Shown: piece by piece, positions 5,927-6,040 of the stretch | How positions within the stretch are numbered: position 1 is the first letter of the stretch | Layout: every line of letters starts with the position of its first letter | Assembly: GCA_019689515.1 (NCBI GenBank) | Contig: JADGHI010000253.1 | Span: 1-6,040, forward strand | Source of the DNA: Acetobacteraceae bacterium | Lineage (GTDB): Bacteria > Pseudomonadota > Alphaproteobacteria > Acetobacterales > Acetobacteraceae | Length of the DNA: 6,040 nt | Reading direction: 5' to 3' | The notes under the pieces: model-generated | Told to the model about the DNA's origin: nothing | Databases searched by the model: none | The model's input: the letters and a program-made list of their open reading frames with translations, nothing else | Program-made: the position numbers and the translations under genes

Positions 5927-6040
5927 AACCCGATCTCGCGCACCAGGCGCCCCATCGCATCGCGCTGCTCGGTCATGAAGCGCGCGAAGGTCTCCGGATC
6001 GCTGCCGACCGGGATCGCGCCCAGCGCCTCGATGCGCTGG
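5914..6040 (-). CDS. C-terminal end of a second Bug/TctC-family binding protein (partial)
   Basis: Only the last 41 codons and the TGA stop lie in the window; the gene continues beyond base 6040. The visible end reads QRIEALGAIPVGSDPETFAR, then a charged helix ending IGLEAG. This is the usual Bug C-terminus (a Gly-Ala-x-Pro-x-Gly turn, then Pro-Glu-x-Phe and an amphipathic helix). It aligns without gaps to the end of the complete Bug protein downstream, with 16 of 41 identical, which shows the two are diverged paralogues rather than a recent duplication. It shares a TGATG junction with that gene and is almost certainly co-transcribed with it. Ligand and signal peptide cannot be judged from this fragment. 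It was found by translating the minus strand from the window edge. Confidence 0.85.
   Translation of the reverse strand, partial: QRIEALGAIPVGSDPETFARFMTEQRDAMGRLVREIGLEAG

Overview
The window comes from a very GC-rich bacterial chromosome (roughly 70% G+C by eye) and is densely coded. The phenylalanyl-tRNA synthetase genes are alphaproteobacterial in style. They sit beside orphan 'Bug' (TctC-type) solute-binding proteins, which are greatly expanded in some soil and water Proteobacteria. Together these suggest an Acetobacteraceae-like organism (Roseomonas and relatives). That assignment is inference from protein style and base composition; no marker such as 16S rRNA is present.

Layout. The left 3.6 kb is the plus-strand pheS-pheT operon (30-1100 and 1105-3573, 4 bases apart). 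It encodes both subunits of cytoplasmic phenylalanyl-tRNA synthetase. PheT carries an insertion of about 26 residues between its B5 and synthetase-like parts. A 101-base convergent gap follows (3574-3674), filled by palindromic sequence: a cluster at 3597-3642 and a second hairpin at 3646-3672. Both probably serve transcription ending from either side, although neither has a T-tract.

The right 2.4 kb is all on the minus strand. In transcription order it holds the last 41 codons of one Bug-type binding protein (cut by the window edge), then a complete second Bug protein with a twin-arginine signal (4919-5914), then a small exported protein with a two-cysteine motif resembling Ivy-type lysozyme inhibitors (4404-4922). 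After a 276-base gap comes a small lysozyme-like lytic transglycosylase (3675-4127). The first three genes are joined by stop/start overlaps (TGATG, then GTGA) and look like one translationally coupled unit. The transglycosylase may have its own promoter.

How the genes work together. PheS and PheT form one enzyme. The two Bug proteins are paralogues that presumably bind small carboxylates or related solutes in the periplasm; no TctA/TctB membrane partners are visible. The most interesting juxtaposition is the Ivy-like protein encoded directly upstream of a lytic transglycosylase. Known Ivy proteins can inhibit lytic transglycosylases as well as lysozymes, so the pair could be a wall-cutting enzyme and its inhibitor. 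This is a hypothesis resting on a short motif and on gene order. I found no CRISPR array, transposon, tRNA or rRNA. Apart from that pair, the window looks like ordinary chromosome.
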